A stretch of 64,000 nt of DNA from Paractinoplanes abujensis (GTDB taxonomy: Bacteria > Actinomycetota > Actinomycetes > Mycobacteriales > Micromonosporaceae), in the NCBI RefSeq assembly GCF_014204895.1, contig NZ_JACHMF010000001.1:3472001-3536000 (forward strand). Reading direction: 5' to 3'. Position 1 is the stretch's first letter; every line of letters starts with the position of its first letter. Below the pieces are notes generated by a model, which saw only the letters and a list, made by a program, of their open reading frames with translations, did not search any database and had not been told where the DNA came from. The translations under genes and the position numbers were made by a program. Positions 40,953 to 64,000 of this stretch are shown here, piece after piece.

Positions 40953-43724
40953 TCAGGTAGTGATGGTGAGGTTGGTGTCGAGGTTCGCCGGCAGGTCGCT
41001 GCGCCGGGTCACGTTGAGCTTGCGATAGGTGCGGGTGAGGTGCTGCTCGACAGTGCTCGTGGTGATGTAGAGCTTGTCGGCGATCTCGCGGTTGGTGTAG
41101 CCGACCGCGGCCAGCGCGGCCACCCGGCGCTCGGCGTCGCTGAGCATGGCCACCGCTCCCCCGGCGACCTCGGGCGCGGCCGGGTCACCGGTCGTGTCCA
41201 GCTCCTCGTCCTGCGACAGGGCCCGCCGCAGCGGCGTTGCCTCGCACTGCTCGGCCAGGGTGCGGGCCCGGTGGCCGATCATGCCGGCCCGGCGTGACTC
41301 GCCGAGCGCGTGGTAGGCCTGGGCCAGGTCGACCAGCGTGCGGGACAGCTCGTACAGGTCGCCGCTGTTCTGCAGCAGGTCGGCCGCCTGACGCAGCAGC
41401 ATCGGCCGGTGCCGCAGCTGCCCGGTCGCGGCCAGCAGCCGCAGCCCCACCCCCTGCGCCCGCGGCATCTCCTTGGTGCAGCGGTTGAGCTGTTCCTCGG
41501 CGAGCCGGCGGGCCTGCCCGGGCCGGCCCATCCGCAGATAGGTCTCGGCCGCGTCGGACCGCCAGGCGACCAGGCCGGGCGCGTCCACACCCCAGGCCGC
41601 CATCAGGTCGCCGCACCGCTGGAAGTCGCGCAGGGCCAGGCCGAGGTGGTCGGTGGCCAGGCTGTAGCGCCCGCGGGCCTGCAGGTAGTGCAGCCCGTAG
41701 CGGGTCTGGAACATCGCCTCGGGCACCGGCTGGTCGAGCTGCTCGCGGACGTCGTCGAAGTCGCCCATCGCGAGCGACGCGATGATCAGCAGGGAGAGCG
41801 GGTGCCCGATGGCCACACCCCAGCTGGCCGGGGGCATGATCTCGAGCGCGGTCCGGGCGTAGCGGGCGGCCCCCGGCAGGTTGCCGGTACGGACGGCGAC
41901 CTCGGCCCGGACCACGGCCAGGCGGGCCTGCCGGCTGGGCGCCCGCCGGGTGTAGGCCTCCTCGACGAACATGTCGCACCAGCCGGCGGCCCGGTCGGCG
42001 TGCCCGGCGTAAGTGAGCGCCAGCAGCGCGCTCTCCACGGTGTCGAGCGACATCTCGTCGAGCCGGGAGCCGCGCAGGATGCGCTCCACGGTCTCGCTGA
42101 CGTCCGGTCCCGGGGTCGAGCTGATCACCGAGGCCAGGGTGCGGGCGGCGGCGAACCGGCGGCTGGCCGACACGGTCGACACCGGCGTGGTGCTCTTGGG
42201 CAGGTGGGCCACGAACGGGGCGTACGTGCAGCGCAGCCAGGGCCGGGTCGCGGCCAGCTCGGCCGACGTGTCGGCGTCGAGCTCGCCGGCCCGGGCGCCG
42301 AGGTGGTCGAGCACGTGCTCGGCCTCGCCGAACTGCCCGTGCCAGAGCAGCGCCTTGGCCAGCACCAGCGCGTCGCTGCCGCGCAGCACTCCCTTCTCCA
42401 GCGCGCCCGAGAGCTCGGGCAGATAACCGGCCGAGGTGCTCGGGTTGATCCGCCACTCGGCGCGGACCAGCGTGGTCATGATGCGGACCCGGTGCTTGTC
42501 GTCGGTGCACGCCTTCCAGGCCAGCTTGAGATAGCTGACCGCGGCCTCGACCCGGCCGTCGCGCAGCGCCTGGCGGGCGGCGTCCTCGAGCACGGTGACA
42601 CCCCAGGTCTGGGTGACGTCGCTCGCGTGCACCAGGTGCTCGGCCACCTCGCGGGTGGAGGCGCCCCGGTCGTACGCCAGCACCGCGGCCCGCCGGTGCA
42701 GCTCGGCGCGCTGCTCCGGGCCGACGTCGGCCAGCACGGCGGCGCGGGCGGCCGGGTGGCGGAAGGCGCCCATGCTGAGCAGCCCGGCCGCGGTCAGCGA
42801 CCGGACGGCCTGCTGGGCGTGCTCGGGGTCGATCGAGGTGAGCTGGTCGAGACTTTCCGGGTCGGCCAGCACGGCCACCCCGCGGGCCACCTCGAGCAGC
42901 CGGGGCTCGGCCTGGCGCAGGCAGTTCATGACGGCCGCGGCGTAGGCCTCGCCCACCACGGGCTCGTCCGGCTCGGCCCCGGTCTCGGCGACCGCCTGCC
43001 GGTGATCGGCCACCAGGGCCTTGAGCAGGAGCGGGTTGCCCCCGCAGAGCTGATACCAGCGGTCGGCCAGCCGCTCGGCGACCTCCGCGCCGGCCAGCTC
43101 CTCGGCCAGCAGGCGCACGCCGCCGCCGGAGAGCGCCTCCAGCGGGATGTGCACGCCGTGACCGGGCCGCAGCAGGTCGTTCTGCCAGTCCGGTTCCTCG
43201 GTGCGGCCGAACGTGCTGCGGCTGAAGACCACCAGCAGGTGGGCCGGGCGCACCCGGCGGGCCAGGTAGGACAGGCAGAGCAGCGACGCCCGGTCGGCGT
43301 GGTGCACGTCGTCGACCAGCAGCGCGATCGGGTGCCGTTCGGCCAGGTCGAGCAGGATGGTGCACAGTCCGTGAACGATCTGGACGTCGATGTGCCCGTC
43401 CGCCATGTCCTCCGCGACCATGGCGGCCCGAGTCCCCTCGAACAGCAGGTTCATCGCCCGCTCGCGTTCCGGCGGCGGCAGCGGCGCGTCGTGGAACAAC
43501 TGGCTGAGCAGGGCGAGCGGCAGGTCCCGCTCGGCCCGCGAGCCGATCGCCGTGACGGCGAGGGCCCCGCCGTCGGCGGCGCGGTCGGCCAGGGCGCTCA
43601 GCAGCGCGCTCTTGCCCGTCGCGACCGTGCCGGTGACCAGGGCGACCCGGCCACGGCCCGCGGCCGCGTCCGCCAGGAGCCCGTCGAGGCGGGTGAGCGC
43701 CTCGTTCCGCTCGACCAGTGCCAT
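40953..43724 (-). CDS. LAL-family (large ATP-binding LuxR) transcriptional regulator
   Basis: The 923-residue protein has an N-terminal AAA-type ATPase with Walker A GTVATGKS at residues 32-39 and a Walker B-like ALLVDDVHHAD. A long helical middle part follows, and a C-terminal LuxR helix-turn-helix (SDAERRVAALAAVGYTNREI, then TTSTVEQHLTRTYRKL). LAL proteins activate many type I PKS clusters. The ATG at 43724 has a full AAGGAGGT site 6 nt upstream. A CGATA-box pair lies about 100-120 bp upstream. Confidence 0.94.
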   Translation of the reverse strand: MALVERNEALTRLDGLLADAAAGRGRVALVTGTVATGKSALLSALADRAADGGALAVTAIGSRAERDLPLALLSQLFHDAPLPPPERERAMNLLFEGTRAAMVAEDMADGHIDVQIVHGLCTILLDLAERHPIALLVDDVHHADRASLLCLSYLARRVRPAHLLVVFSRSTFGRTEEPDWQNDLLRPGHGVHIPLEALSGGGVRLLAEELAGAEVAERLADRWYQLCGGNPLLLKALVADHRQAVAETGAEPDEPVVGEAYAAAVMNCLRQAEPRLLEVARGVAVLADPESLDQLTSIDPEHAQQAVRSLTAAGLLSMGAFRHPAARAAVLADVGPEQRAELHRRAAVLAYDRGASTREVAEHLVHASDVTQTWGVTVLEDAARQALRDGRVEAAVSYLKLAWKACTDDKHRVRIMTTLVRAEWRINPSTSAGYLPELSGALEKGVLRGSDALVLAKALLWHGQFGEAEHVLDHLGARAGELDADTSAELAATRPWLRCTYAPFVAHLPKSTTPVSTVSASRRFAAARTLASVISSTPGPDVSETVERILRGSRLDEMSLDTVESALLALTYAGHADRAAGWCDMFVEEAYTRRAPSRQARLAVVRAEVAVRTGNLPGAARYARTALEIMPPASWGVAIGHPLSLLIIASLAMGDFDDVREQLDQPVPEAMFQTRYGLHYLQARGRYSLATDHLGLALRDFQRCGDLMAAWGVDAPGLVAWRSDAAETYLRMGRPGQARRLAEEQLNRCTKEMPRAQGVGLRLLAATGQLRHRPMLLRQAADLLQNSGDLYELSRTLVDLAQAYHALGESRRAGMIGHRARTLAEQCEATPLRRALSQDEELDTTGDPAAPEVAGGAVAMLSDAERRVAALAAVGYTNREIADKLYITTSTVEQHLTRTYRKLNVTRRSDLPANLDTNLTITT

Positions 43725-43818
43725 GTCAGGACCTCCTTGCTCGTCCCCGGCCGGCGGGAGGCGCCGGTGGCGGGAGGCACCGGACTCCCCGGTACTGGCA
43801 TCAGCCTGGCCCCTCCCG

Positions 43819-43846
43819 CTATCGGGCCGCCTTCGGCGCCTTATCG
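43819..43846 (-). promoter_or_regulatory. CGATA-box pair, site B
   Basis: Minus strand: CGATAA (43846-43841) and CGATAG (43824-43819), exactly 22 bp apart, 95-122 bp upstream of the LAL start. The flanks GGCGCC and GCGGGAGGGG resemble the other sites. Confidence 0.45.
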
Positions 43847-43863
43847 CCGGGCGCCGGCGCAGG

Positions 43864-45057
43864 TCAGGCCGCCCGCCGCGTCTCCTCGTAGTCAGGAACG
43901 TCGATGGCGTTGGCCGCCTTGTGCAGGGGGGCCATCATCGCGGCCATCAACCGGTCCCGTCCGGGCAGCTTGGACATCACCGACAGCATCGTCATCGACG
44001 TGCGGACCTGACCCTTGCTGCCGAGCACCATGCGCTTGATGTTGGCCGGGCCGAGTTTCTGGTTGCGTTCGGCGAAGGGGCGCATCCGCCGCTCGTAGGC
44101 CGCGAAGCCGGCCCCGTGGTCGCCGCCGGCCGCCGCCAGCTCGCCGGCCAGCACGTACCCGCCGACCAGGCCGAGGCTGGTGCCCTGACCGGAGGAGGGG
44201 GCCGCGCAGTGGGCGGCGTCGCCGACCAGCGCGACGTTGCCGGTCGACCAGCTGTCCATGTGGACCTGGCTCAGCGTGTCGTAGTAGAAGTCGGGCGCGG
44301 CGTCGACCGCCTCGAGCAGGCGCGGCACCTCCCAGCCCTGGTCGGCGTAGGCCTCGCGCAGCGCCCGGCGGGGGTCGCTCTCGTCGATGCCCTCGGGCGC
44401 GGTGAACAGGAACATCGCCTTGGCGCCGGTGTCGCGGGCCGTGCTGTAGACCAGTGTCGTGCGGCCCGGGCTGACGTACGTCAGTTCCTCGCGGTCGATG
44501 CCGAGGTGGTTGGGGACGGTGTAGATGGCGACCCGGTAGCCCAGGTCGCGGACGTATTCGCGCTCCGGCCCGAAGGCCAGGGCGCGGGTGCGCGAGTGCA
44601 CCCCGTCGGCCCCGACGATCAGGTCGAACGACTCGGTGCGGCCGCCGGCGAAGGTCACCTCGGTGCCGTTGATCGCGGTCACCGAGTCACCGAAGCGGTA
44701 GTCGATCTCGTCCCGGGTGGACTCGAAGATCAGGCGGTTGAGGTCGCCCCGGAGGATCTCGGCGTCGTCGTCCTCACGGGCGCCGAAGCTGTCACCGTTC
44801 ATGCTGGCGACCCGGCGGCCGGTGCGGTCGACCACCGCGCCGCTGCGCACGTCGGTGCGCAGCTCACGAACCCGGTCGAGCAGACCCATGCGCTGCACGA
44901 CGGGGATCGCGGCGCCGCGGATGTCCACCTTGTAGCCGCCGTCGCGCAGGGCCGGGGCCCGCTCGACGACAGTGGGCGTGAAGCCGTGGCGACGCAACCA
45001 GAAGGCGAGGCTGACACCGGCGATGCCGGCTCCGGAGATGAGGACCGTCTTCGTCAT
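43864..45057 (-). CDS. FAD-dependent aromatic/polyketide monooxygenase (PHBH family)
   Basis: The 397-residue flavoprotein starts with a dinucleotide fold VLISGAGIAGVSLAFWLRRH. It has the D-G motif FDLIVGADGVHSRTR and the FAD-binding GNVALVGDAAHCAAPSSGQG near residue 280. Close relatives hydroxylate tetracyclines, rifamycin and other aromatic or polyketide compounds, using NAD(P)H and oxygen. The ATG at 45057 is used; a GTG six codons upstream is possible, and neither has a clear ribosome site, so the transcript may be leaderless. Likely a tailoring or self-resistance enzyme of the cluster. Confidence 0.9.
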   Translation of the reverse strand: MTKTVLISGAGIAGVSLAFWLRRHGFTPTVVERAPALRDGGYKVDIRGAAIPVVQRMGLLDRVRELRTDVRSGAVVDRTGRRVASMNGDSFGAREDDDAEILRGDLNRLIFESTRDEIDYRFGDSVTAINGTEVTFAGGRTESFDLIVGADGVHSRTRALAFGPEREYVRDLGYRVAIYTVPNHLGIDREELTYVSPGRTTLVYSTARDTGAKAMFLFTAPEGIDESDPRRALREAYADQGWEVPRLLEAVDAAPDFYYDTLSQVHMDSWSTGNVALVGDAAHCAAPSSGQGTSLGLVGGYVLAGELAAAGGDHGAGFAAYERRMRPFAERNQKLGPANIKRMVLGSKGQVRTSMTMLSVMSKLPGRDRLMAAMMAPLHKAANAIDVPDYEETRRAA

Positions 45058-45118
45058 GCGTTCGATAGTACGCACGTTTGAGACATCTGTGCAAGACGTT
45101 TGTCCACCTAGGGAACGC

Positions 45119-45149
45119 GGCGGGCCGCCCCCTAGGGGAGCGACCCGCC
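45119..45149 (-). terminator. Terminator after the MFS gene
   Basis: GGCGGGTCGCTCCCC-TA-GGGGGCGGCCCGCC (minus strand) forms a nearly perfect long stem 18 bp past the MFS stop. The monooxygenase gene beyond it probably has its own promoter. Confidence 0.8.
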
Positions 45150-45166
45150 AATTGTACGTGCGTCGA

Positions 45167-46735
45167 TTAATTTACGGCCGCCACCAGCTCTTCCTCAGTG
45201 GAAGACGGCACGTCCGGAGAGGACTCGCCGGGCGGCTTGGGGGCGTCCTTGACGTGCCGCAGGGCGACCGCGGCCACCACCGCGCCGATCAGGCTGACCA
45301 GCGTGGCCGCCATCGCGACGACGTGCATCTCGTCCACGAACGCCTGGTGCGCCTTGTCCAGCAGCTCGGTCGCGGCCTGCCCGGACAGCCGCTGAGCGGC
45401 CGCCACGGCGCCGCCCAGCGTCTCCTGGGCCGAGGCCGGCCCGACGCCGTCCATCAGCTTGCTGTAGATGGCCGTGCCGATGCTGCCCAGCACCGCGACC
45501 CCGACCGCGCCCCCGAACTCCTGGCCGGTCTGCAGCACCGCCGACGCCGAACCCGCCTTCTCCGGCGGGGCGCTGGCCACCACCATCTCGGTGATCATGG
45601 TCATCACCACGGCCAGGCCGGCCGACAGCGCGGTCAGACCGCTCAGCAGGATGGCCAGGCCGTGCTCGACCGGGGTGAACGTGATGGTGAAGAAGCCCGC
45701 CGCGGCCAGCCCGAAACCGCCGCTGACGACGAACGCCGGGCGGACCTTGCGGACGATCGCCGTGGCCACCGGGACGGCCAGTCCGACCGCGACGGTGCCC
45801 GGGATGCTCCACAGCGCCGCCCGGAACGGGCTCAGCCCGGCCACCATCTGCAGGTACTGCGTGGTGAACAGGGAGAACCCGACCAGACCGAACAGCGCCA
45901 TCAGGTTGATCGCGATCGAGGCGCCGAAGGCGCGCTGCCGGAACAGGGTCAGGTCGAGCATCGGGTTGCTGACCACCTGCTGCCGGCGGATGAAGGCCAC
46001 CGCGAGTGCGAGGCCGGCCACCACCGCCACCACCGGGAGGGTGCCGAACCCGTACGCGGCGATGCGCTTGAGGCCGTAGATGACCGGCAGCACCGCGCCC
46101 AGCGAGAGCACCGCGCTGATGATGTCGAAACGGCCCGCGCCGGGCACCTTGAACTCGGGCAGCAGGATCGGGCCGGCCACCACGAGCAGCACCATCACGG
46201 GCACGTTGATGAGGAAGACCGAACCCCACCAGAAGTTGTCCAGCAGCAGGCCGCCGATGATCGGGCCGAGCGCGGCGCCCGCCGCCATGCCGGCCGACCA
46301 GGCCGCCACCGCGCTGCGGCGCTGCTTCTGGTCGTGGAACAGGTTGCGGATCAGGGCCAGGGTCGAGGGCATGAGCGTGGCGCCCGCGATGCCCATGGCC
46401 GCGCGGGCGGCGATGAACGACTCGGCCGAGGACGCGTACGCGGCGATCAGGGAGCCGGCACCGAACGCGACCGCACCGGCCAGCAGCAGGAGCCGCCGGC
46501 CGATCCGGTCACCGAGCGTGCCCATGGTGAGCAGCAGACCGGCGAGCACGAAGGCGTAGATGTCGACCATCCACAGCTGCTCGACGCCGGTCGGCTGCAG
46601 TTCCGCGCTCATGGCCGGCAGTGCGTAGTAGAGCACCGTCAGATCCATCGAGACCAGCAGAACGGGGAGCAGCAGTACGCAGAGGGCGAACCATTCCTTT
46701 CGGCCCGCCACTGAAGGTGCATTGGTTCGGGTCAT
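45167..46735 (-). CDS. MFS drug exporter, DHA2 (14-TM) family
   Basis: The 522-residue protein has about 14 hydrophobic helices. Motifs are LLPVLLVSMDLTVLYYALPA in helix 1, a GTLGDRIGRRLLL loop (motif A) and AALGPIIGGLLLDNFWWGSV (motif C of drug/proton antiporters). It should export a drug-like product using the proton gradient and may give self-resistance. The ATG at 46735 is the natural start; the frame further upstream is open but not homologous. No good ribosome site. It is divergent from the PKS, sharing a 252-bp control region. Confidence 0.93.
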   Translation of the reverse strand: MTRTNAPSVAGRKEWFALCVLLLPVLLVSMDLTVLYYALPAMSAELQPTGVEQLWMVDIYAFVLAGLLLTMGTLGDRIGRRLLLLAGAVAFGAGSLIAAYASSAESFIAARAAMGIAGATLMPSTLALIRNLFHDQKQRRSAVAAWSAGMAAGAALGPIIGGLLLDNFWWGSVFLINVPVMVLLVVAGPILLPEFKVPGAGRFDIISAVLSLGAVLPVIYGLKRIAAYGFGTLPVVAVVAGLALAVAFIRRQQVVSNPMLDLTLFRQRAFGASIAINLMALFGLVGFSLFTTQYLQMVAGLSPFRAALWSIPGTVAVGLAVPVATAIVRKVRPAFVVSGGFGLAAAGFFTITFTPVEHGLAILLSGLTALSAGLAVVMTMITEMVVASAPPEKAGSASAVLQTGQEFGGAVGVAVLGSIGTAIYSKLMDGVGPASAQETLGGAVAAAQRLSGQAATELLDKAHQAFVDEMHVVAMAATLVSLIGAVVAAVALRHVKDAPKPPGESSPDVPSSTEEELVAAVN

Positions 46736-46806
46736 GCCATGACGGTAGGAAAATGCGCAACCGACAGTCCAGAAGAATTGCCGCCCCTGCGGGGTCAGCG
46801 CATTTC

Positions 46807-46832
46807 CGATAGGGGTTTCCGTATTCCGATAA
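46807..46832 (+). promoter_or_regulatory. CGATA-box pair, site C (PKS/MFS control region)
   Basis: Plus strand: CGATAG (46807-46812) followed by GGG, and CGATAA (46827-46832) followed by GGGG, 20 bp apart. They lie 156-181 bp upstream of the PKS start and 72-97 bp upstream of the divergent MFS start. Confidence 0.45.
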
Positions 46833-46987
46833 GGGGTTGCCACCACGACGTTCACCTGCTCGGACCGTTGTCGGCAGTGGGCGAGGCGGCGCGCTAGGGG
46901 TGTGCCCGCGATCGTGGCGACCATAGCCTCGACAGCGGGCCGGTGCGCCTTTCTCTTTCTCTTTCGACGTATGTGTGGGGTGTGGAG

Positions 46988-62599
<15,612 letters not shown>

Positions 62600-62610
62600 G
62601 ACCGCACGAC

Positions 62611-62640
62611 GGCCCCCCGACTCCTGGGAGTCGGGGGGCC
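62611..62640 (+). terminator. Strong terminator directly after the PKS
   Basis: A perfect 14-bp stem GGCCCCCCGACTCC / GGAGTCGGGGGGCC with a 2-nt loop (TG) 11 bp after the PKS stop, followed by GTTCGTTTCC. It ends the PKS transcript here, so the next PKS gene must be transcribed separately. Confidence 0.93.
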
Positions 62641-63479
62641 GTTCGTTTCCCGCACGGTTCCGCCGGCGTCGACGAAGTACACCCGGTGGCAACGTCCGGC
62701 CGACGTGGTCCGGCACGACCCCGGCAGCAGGGGCGCGACGATCGCCGGCAGGCCGAGGTCAGGCGCTGTCCGAGCAGGGGCCAGCCGTCAGGCGTGGACG
62801 GACAAGCACACCACCACCATCCCGCAGCCCCTCGGCCGGAACCCGGTGCCGCCGGGTACGTCACGGCTGAGACCGGACCGCGCGGCGATCCCCTTTTTCG
62901 TCTGGCCGCCGGCGGTTTTGGTCATGGCCCTCTTCCTGCGCGCCGGAAGCGTTGCGGGAAGTGGGTTCGGCTGGCGGGCAGGTGCCAACGAGGCGGGCGA
63001 GCAGGTGTCCCAGACGTCGAAGCACAGCGTGAACAGTCATTCCGGTGCACGGACGTCGGGGTCCAGGCGTTGCCGGCCGGGCAGACCCGCTGGAACACGA
63101 ACCCGGAGCGCATCGGATGTCGCGCTCGGCGAGGGCTTGCCGGAACTCGCCGGCGACGGTCGCCAGGCTCACCGACACCCCGACCCGGCCCGATGCCTCG
63201 ACCGCGATCAATTGCGGAGCGGAATGCCCCATGAGGCAGGTGAGGTGCCGGTCGAAGACAGCGATCGCGCCCAGGGTGATGGCTCCCTGGTTTGAGGGCG
63301 GTAGGGGCGTCGTGCCACGCGGGACCGCGGGGGTAGGCCGGCGTTGCCGGTCATGACCCGCTCGACGGCGGGGACGTGGCGGAGCCGGTCGGGCCAGGCA
63401 GGTGGTGCCGGTCGTGACGGGTCAGCACAGCGTGCACCGTGAGGGCGGGCATGGTGTGCCGTCGTGGTCCGCGTTCGAG
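62641..63479. other. Intergenic region of about 840 bp without a clear gene
   Basis: No product I recognise. Two small minus-strand frames exist: 62861-63232 (123 codons, no homology recognised) and a 45-codon frame at 62788-62925 with AGGAAGAGG upstream. Scattered coding-like codon bias in shifting frames suggests decayed sequence rather than a live gene. Confidence 0.5.
62788..62925 (-). CDS. Possible small peptide gene, 45 residues
   Basis: The frame MTKTAGGQTKKGIAARSGLS continues with a Gly-rich stretch and ends MVVVCLSVHA. AGGAAGAGG precedes the ATG. Two cysteines occur in the C-terminal half. No family is recognised; the frame overlaps a longer non-homologous open frame. Listed only because of the good ribosome site in an otherwise empty region between two cluster genes. 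Confidence 0.2.
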   Translation of the reverse strand: MTKTAGGQTKKGIAARSGLSRDVPGGTGFRPRGCGMVVVCLSVHA

Positions 63480-64000
63480 CTAGGCGGCGAGGTGGTCGCG
63501 CAGCAGGGTGATGACTGCTGGGGCGTGGTCGTTCAGGTAGAAGTGGCCGCCGTCGAAGATGTGCAGGTGGAAAGGGCCGGTGGTGCGCTCGGCCCACGGC
63601 TTGGCCTCGGCCTCGGTGACCTGGTCGTCCCGGTCGCCGATCAGCGCGGTGACCGGGCAGCTCAGCGGCGGGCCGGGCCGGTAGCGGTAGGTTTCGGCGG
63701 CCTGGTAGTCGCCGCGCAGCGCGGGCAGGATCAGGCGCAGGATCTCCTCGTCGCCCAGCACCGCGGCGTCGGTGCCGCTCATCCGGCCCAGACCGTCGAT
63801 CAGGCGGTGGTCGTCGGCCAGGTGCATGCGGTCGTCGCGGGGGCAGGTCGGCGCGCTGCGGCCGCTGACGAAGAGCCCGGTGATCGGCACGGGCAGGCGC
63901 CGGGCCACCTCGAACGCGAGCGAGGCGCCCATGCTGTGCCCGAAGAAGGTCAACGGCCGGTCCCCGTACGGGGTGAGCTCTTCGGTGACGAGGTCGGCGA
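63480..64000 (-). CDS. Second type II thioesterase (partial, cut by right edge)
   Basis: The visible 173 residues read LTPYGDRPLTFFGHSMGASL (nucleophile Ser in GHSMG), GLFVSGRSAPTCPRDDRMHL, an acidic residue in IGDRDDQV and the His in FDGGHFYL, then a C-terminal RDHLAA. It is a paralogue of the thioesterase at 40089-40850, with the same order of motifs. The N-terminus lies outside the window. Two editing thioesterases in one cluster are known but not the rule; one could have a dedicated role such as starter release. Confidence 0.92.
   Translation of the reverse strand, partial: ADLVTEELTPYGDRPLTFFGHSMGASLAFEVARRLPVPITGLFVSGRSAPTCPRDDRMHLADDHRLIDGLGRMSGTDAAVLGDEEILRLILPALRGDYQAAETYRYRPGPPLSCPVTALIGDRDDQVTEAEAKPWAERTTGPFHLHIFDGGHFYLNDHAPAVITLLRDHLAA

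Noticed and set aside
46943..46987. Longer N-terminus of the PKS starting at 46943
   Set aside because: The 15 extra residues are Ser/Leu-rich without homology; the loading ACP begins well after the ATG at 46988, which has a purine-rich site in front.
62861..63232. 123-codon minus-strand frame after the PKS terminator
   Set aside because: No domain or family recognised, no ribosome site, and parts look like frame-shifting decayed sequence.

Overview
The window is high-GC actinobacterial DNA. Single-chain and cluster-type genes, a mycothiol-reductase-like protein, GTG/TTG starts and many ATGA/GTGA overlaps suggest a Micromonosporaceae-like (Actinoplanes-type) chromosome; the genus is inference. 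No tRNA, rRNA or CRISPR array was seen.

Left part (1-13.9 kb): a minus-strand operon (Rv2466c-like DsbA-fold protein, SDR, rhodanese); a plus-strand unit with a secreted GH114 polygalactosaminidase-like enzyme, a SigE-type sigma factor and a membrane partner; a membrane acyltransferase; then a GntR regulator divergent from a five-gene translationally coupled amino-sugar operon (AgaS-like SIS protein, BadF-type sugar kinase, DMT permease, PfkB kinase, class II aldolase). This looks like galactosamine/GalNAc catabolism through tagatose phosphates, and GH114 fits as the extracellular step. An EthD-like protein, a SigB/F-type sigma factor and a repeat-bearing YtxH-like protein follow; the last two carry SigB-type promoter motifs.

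Middle (13.9-26.7 kb): about 1 kb of non-coding tandem repeats (50-bp monomers and a 153-bp higher-order unit), then nrdA-nrdB (class Ia ribonucleotide reductase) behind two NrdR-like boxes and a cobalamin riboswitch. After these come a small protein, an alcohol dehydrogenase pseudogene, a dinB-type polymerase with a LexA-like box, an alpha/beta hydrolase, a possible transposase scrap, a secreted M6 protease, an oxidoreductase, a SnoaL-like protein, a MerR regulator and a phosphoesterase.

Right part (26.7-64 kb): a polyketide biosynthetic region cut by the right edge. It holds a 1784-residue single-chain acyl/acetyl-CoA carboxylase, a degenerate adenylation-domain protein, leuA co-transcribed with a transthyretin-like protein that has lost the 5-hydroxyisourate hydrolase catalytic residues, a small secreted peptide, a large SARP regulator, a Sfp-type phosphopantetheinyl transferase, two type II thioesterases, a LAL (LuxR) regulator, an FAD monooxygenase, an MFS exporter and a 5203-residue type I PKS. 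The PKS begins with a lone ACP followed by three KS-AT-DH-KR-ACP modules, all with malonyl-type AT motifs, B-type KR motifs and intact DH motifs. It should therefore add a conjugated triene to a starter loaded in trans, and its C-terminal docking segment implies further PKS proteins outside the window. Shared CGATAA/CGATAG box pairs precede the transthyretin-like/leuA unit, the LAL gene and the PKS, and may mark the cluster regulon.
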